DNA of 64,000 bases from contig NZ_CP108088.1 of the NCBI RefSeq assembly GCF_036192275.1, positions 8,046,001 to 8,110,000 of the forward strand, read 5' to 3'. Under the pieces are notes generated by a model. It was not told the DNA's origin, did not search any database, and saw nothing but the letters and a program-made list of their open reading frames with translations. The stretch is from Streptomyces sp. NBC_00250. Lineage in GTDB: Bacteria; Actinomycetota; Actinomycetes; Streptomycetales; Streptomycetaceae. Made by a program: the position numbers and the translations under genes. Of this stretch, positions 60,787 through 64,000 are shown piece after piece. Each line of letters starts with the position of its first letter. Positions within the stretch are counted from its first letter, which is position 1.

Positions 60787-62979
60787 TCAGCTCCTGCGGT
60801 TGCCGCCGACCAGGGCTTTGCCGGCCGGGATGCGGATCTCGTAACCGCCGTCGAGGGCGGCGGTGCCACCGGCGGGCAGGTCGACCCGCCAGACGCGGGT
60901 GCCGGGGGCGTGCTGCTCGGACCCGGCGCCCTCCGGGGGAGTCGTCCAGTCGGCCCGCTCCTCGATGCGGACGTCCGACTCGGAGGAGACCGGTACGCGC
61001 TCGCGGACCTCGACCGTGGCGGGCCTCGCGAGGCCGTTGGCCAGCTCCACGTGGACGCGGTGGTCGAGCACGGTGACGTTGTTGCGCAGGCCGGCGGTCG
61101 ACTCGTGCAGGTTCGTGCGCCGGGTGACCCGGATGCCCTCGGCGGGGCCGAGCCCCACCCGGCGCACCCCGCCGGGGGCGAGCGTGGGCAGTGCGGCCGT
61201 CAGCAGGAAGTCGTCGTCGACGGTGACCTCCACCGGGCCGGCGAGCAGCGCCTGATCAGTGGCGTTGGACAGCACCAGCGTCGCGTACACCGTCGGCTCC
61301 ACGGACGGCACGCACAGGTACTCGGTGCGCAGCCCGACCGGGATCTCCCCGACGGTGACGGTGTGCCAGGTGCCGTCCGACGGCACGTCGGCGCGGGCGG
61401 CGGCATCGAAGCGGTGGTCGAAGGAGCCCGCCGACTCGCGGGGCCGCACGGCGTGTCCGGGCAGCGGCAGCCCGGCCACCGCCTCGGCGCGACGGCGGTA
61501 CTCGACGGCCACCGCGTCGAAGGACGAGGCCGGGAACAGACGGCCTCTGCGGGCGGCCTGCTCCTCGGGGCCGCTCAGCAGCAGGGCGGCGTAGTCGAGC
61601 TCGTCGCCGCTCGGCTGGGGCGGGCCGGGCGGCGGAGGCGGGGGCGGGGGTGCCGCGGCCGCGCCGGGAGCCATGGGGGCCATGGCGGCGGGGGCCGGGG
61701 CGCCCGCGAAGGGCATGCCGCCGCCACGCGGCCTGCCGCCCGGCTGTGCGGGGCCCGACCGTGCGACGTCGGGAGCCGCGCGCCGGAAGGCCTCGGGGGA
61801 GGAGCCGTACGCGCTGCCCGGCACCGGGAGCTCCGGCGACGGCGCGGCGCCGTAGCCCTGCGGCGCCGGGGGCGGGGGAGGCACGGGATCGGACATGAAG
61901 CCTCCCCCGCCGGCCACGGGCGGGGCGTCGGCGCTTGCGGCAGCCCCGGGTGCCCGGACCCTCACGGGACGGGGGCCGGCCCCCGCGTACCCGGTGAACA
62001 GGTCGGCGAGCCCCGCAGGGGGCTCGCGCCAGCCGGAAGGAGCGGGGGCCGCCTGACGGCGTCCGATCCGGATCGAGCGGAGCTTGGGCAGGTCGGTGCG
62101 GCGCCGGAGGTCGGCGGTGGCCAGAGCGATGCGCACGCCGGTCCAGTCCTCGCCGGTGCGCTGGGCGACCGAGGCGCGCAGCACCAGACGGCCGGTGCCG
62201 TCGCCCTGACGGTGGGTCAGGCGATAGGCCGGCACCCAGACGGCGCCGGGCACGCCGTACTCCAGCTCGACCTCGACCCCGGACCCCGTCCCCGACTCCG
62301 AGCCCGGCTCCGTCTCCGTCGTGGTCTCCACCTCCGCGTCAGCCGTGCCCACGAGGGTCAGGACCGCGGAGACCGTGGTCTCCACATGCGTCGACGCGGC
62401 ATCGGTGGAAGCGCGGTCGAGCCTGTCGGCGGCGACGGAAAGCTCGTGCTCGGCCTGGACCAGCGCCTCCTCCAGCTCGGCGAGACGGGCGTGCAGTCCG
62501 GTCAGTCGCTCGTCGACGAAGTCGGCGAGCTCCAGCCACGCGTCGACCGGGGTGCGGCGGTGCGGGTCCTCGCGCTTGCGGCCCGGCGGCACCGGGCGCA
62601 GACCGCTGACCTCCGCGATCAGCTTCTGCTGCCGGTCCCGGCGCTCCGCCGCCGCCGCGTAGGCGTCACGCAGTCGCTCGACCTCGTGCCGCAGCCCCTC
62701 GGACGCGCGGGTGTCCGGACCGAGCGGCTCGGCCTCGATCTCCACCCGGGCCTCGGTGACCCGGACACCGGAGGCGCCCAGGACCCGGGCCCGCAGCGAG
62801 CCGGGATCCAGCGTGCGGGGCAGCCCCGTGATCCGTACGCGGCCGTCCGGGGGCACGCTGCCCCTGGCCAGGCGGCGGCAGAGCGCCCCCTGCGCGTACA
62901 CCACGACCGAATCGAGGGCCGATCCCCACCTCGGTACCGGCCCAGCCTTGTCAGCCGTCCCGGTCGTCCCATCCGTCAT
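60787..62979 (-). CDS. DUF4139-domain protein 2 with Pro/Gly-rich insert
   Basis: 730 residues. Same architecture as its downstream neighbour: beta N-terminus (VVVYAQGALCRRLARG), coiled coil (about 90-190), DUF4139 blocks GAVWVPAYRLTHRQ and QRTGEDWTGVRIALATADL and the C-terminal RVPVSSESDVRIEER. A disordered insert of about 170 residues (about 310-480) has poly-Pro runs (PPPPPPPPGPP) and Met/Ala repeats. ATG 62979. The upstream 258 bp diverge from the glutamate-cysteine-ligase-like gene. Confidence 0.82.
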   Translation of the reverse strand: MTDGTTGTADKAGPVPRWGSALDSVVVYAQGALCRRLARGSVPPDGRVRITGLPRTLDPGSLRARVLGASGVRVTEARVEIEAEPLGPDTRASEGLRHEVERLRDAYAAAAERRDRQQKLIAEVSGLRPVPPGRKREDPHRRTPVDAWLELADFVDERLTGLHARLAELEEALVQAEHELSVAADRLDRASTDAASTHVETTVSAVLTLVGTADAEVETTTETEPGSESGTGSGVEVELEYGVPGAVWVPAYRLTHRQGDGTGRLVLRASVAQRTGEDWTGVRIALATADLRRRTDLPKLRSIRIGRRQAAPAPSGWREPPAGLADLFTGYAGAGPRPVRVRAPGAAASADAPPVAGGGGFMSDPVPPPPPAPQGYGAAPSPELPVPGSAYGSSPEAFRRAAPDVARSGPAQPGGRPRGGGMPFAGAPAPAAMAPMAPGAAAAPPPPPPPPGPPQPSGDELDYAALLLSGPEEQAARRGRLFPASSFDAVAVEYRRRAEAVAGLPLPGHAVRPRESAGSFDHRFDAAARADVPSDGTWHTVTVGEIPVGLRTEYLCVPSVEPTVYATLVLSNATDQALLAGPVEVTVDDDFLLTAALPTLAPGGVRRVGLGPAEGIRVTRRTNLHESTAGLRNNVTVLDHRVHVELANGLARPATVEVRERVPVSSESDVRIEERADWTTPPEGAGSEQHAPGTRVWRVDLPAGGTAALDGGYEIRIPAGKALVGGNRRS

Positions 62980-63237
62980 GCGTCCCCGCCCCCGTCCCGT
63001 ACCGCCTCGTCCGCCACCCGGCCCCCGCACCGCCGTAGCCGTACCGAGCGCCCACGGCGTGGTGAAGTCGAGTGAAGCGAAGCCTACGCCCGAGCACTGA
63101 CAGGCATCGAGGAGATATCGGGGCCCTCGCGACGGACCTCCGCGTGAGGGGATCCGGTCCGCTTCGGTGGTTGGGCCGCCCGGGGAGTGGGACGCTGGAT
63201 GGTGGGGGTCCGTGCCGACGAGACTCGGGAGGGACCG

Positions 63238-64000
63238 ATGGGACGTGACGTTCCGGCGCTGGAGTTCACCCGTGAGGACCGTCGCCGGTTCCGGAACAAG
63301 GTGCACACGTGCCTCGACGTGTTCGCGCGGATGCTGCGGGAGTCGCGCTTCGACTTCGAGCGGCCCCAGGTCGGCATCGAGATCGAACTGAACCTCGTGG
63401 ACGCCGCCGCCGAACCGGCCATGCGCAGCACGGACGTCCTGGAGGCGATCGCCGATCCCTCCTGGTCGACCGAGCTGGGCCGCTTCAATCTGGAGATCAA
63501 CGTCGAACCGCGGCGGCTCAGTGCGGGCGGTGGCCCCGACTCCTGGGAGCAGGAGATCCGCGGCGCGCTCAACCACGCGGAGGAGAAGGCGGCGGCGATC
63601 GGCGCGCATCTGGTCATGGTCGGCATCCTGCCGACCCTTGAGCTGACGGACGCGGGCCCGGACTCACTGTCCGAGAACCCCCGGTACCACCTCCTGAACG
63701 AGCAGATCTTCGCCGCGCGGGGCGAGGACCTGCTGATCTCGGTGGACGGGGTGGAGAGGCTGCGGACCCACGCGGAGACGATCACGCCGGAGGCGGCGTG
63801 CACCAGCACCCAGTTCCACCTCCAGGTCTCGCCGGACGAGTTCGCGGAGTACTGGAACGCCGCGCAGGCGGTGGCGGGGGTGCAGGTCGCCCTGGCGGCG
63901 AACTCCCCGTTCCTCTTCTCCAAGGAACTGTGGCGCGAGACGCGCATCCCGCTCTTCGAGCAGGCCACCGACACCCGGCCCGACGAGCTCAAGGTGCAGG
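63238..64000 (+). CDS. Glutamate-cysteine-ligase-like (GCS2/carboxylate-amine ligase) enzyme, 5' part
   Basis: 254 residues are visible before the window ends. QVGIEIELNLVD contains the Glu-x-Glu metal-binding strand, followed by RFNLEINVEPRRL, GAHLVMVGILPTLE, HAETITPEAACTSTQFHLQV and ALAANSPFLFSKELWRETRIPLFEQ, all in the order found in GCS2-type enzymes that join glutamate to an amine with ATP. Streptomyces lack glutathione and use mycothiol, so the product is probably another gamma-glutamyl compound. ATG 63238 has GGGAGGG five bases upstream. Confidence 0.85.
   Translation, partial: MGRDVPALEFTREDRRRFRNKVHTCLDVFARMLRESRFDFERPQVGIEIELNLVDAAAEPAMRSTDVLEAIADPSWSTELGRFNLEINVEPRRLSAGGGPDSWEQEIRGALNHAEEKAAAIGAHLVMVGILPTLELTDAGPDSLSENPRYHLLNEQIFAARGEDLLISVDGVERLRTHAETITPEAACTSTQFHLQVSPDEFAEYWNAAQAVAGVQVALAANSPFLFSKELWRETRIPLFEQATDTRPDELKVQ

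Overview
The window is high-GC DNA with the gene content of a Streptomyces chromosome: a conservon (cvnABCDE) beside a terpene synthase, a LanM lanthipeptide synthetase, AfsR/SARP and AAA-LuxR regulators, a SpoIIE-type phosphatase, a KatG/Fur pair, Tat-exported phospholipase C and ricin-lectin glycan hydrolases. Many genes overlap by 4 bp (ATGA or GTGA), so co-translation within operons is common. I saw no tRNA, rRNA, CRISPR array or insertion sequence. Protein identities rest on motif reading by eye, not on database searches.

Layout. 1-600: 5' part of a DHA2 drug exporter. 0.7-5.9 kb: three secreted ricin-domain proteins read leftwards (GH18 chitinase, parallel beta-helix protein, ThuA protein) behind a chitinase-type 12-bp promoter element. 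6.0-8.2 kb: HEAT-repeat protein. 8.2-10.6 kb: a macrodomain gene followed by a gene that fuses a uracil-DNA-glycosylase fold to an R-S-ExE ADP-ribosyltransferase; I consider this the strongest candidate for an undescribed system. 10.9-14.0 kb: phospholipase C with an extra C-terminal extension. 14.1-14.8 kb: an ArsR/VOC pair with a leaderless promoter inside a perfect operator. 14.9-17.4 kb: a sulfur (persulfide) locus with three CsoR/CstR-type operators, in which the persulfide dioxygenase gene has lost its metallo-beta-lactamase half. 18.9-24.4 kb: conservon with a P450 that lacks ExxR, then a terpene synthase. 24.9-30.6 kb: VOC protein, a DUF4239 gene cut by an in-frame TAG, a membrane protein, a GAF/PAS/SpoIIE phosphatase and a small regulator.

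30.9-56 kb is a peptide-natural-product island with three adjoining units. Unit A: LanM plus a precursor that contains no cysteine, followed by two large regulators. Unit B (reverse strand): a 39-residue precursor with one Cys, a strong hairpin, glycosyltransferase, a pair of paralogous helper proteins flanking a radical SAM/SPASM enzyme, an MFS exporter and a prolyl oligopeptidase. Unit C (forward): radical SAM enzyme, haem-oxygenase-like iron oxidase, 81-residue peptide, cyclase/AAA regulator, S8 protease and GAF protein. Units B and C diverge from a shared 326-bp region.

56-64 kb: catalase-peroxidase KatG with a divergent Fur repressor, a tandem-repeat terminator array, two dissimilar DUF4139 proteins, and the start of a glutamate-cysteine-ligase-like gene that runs off the window.
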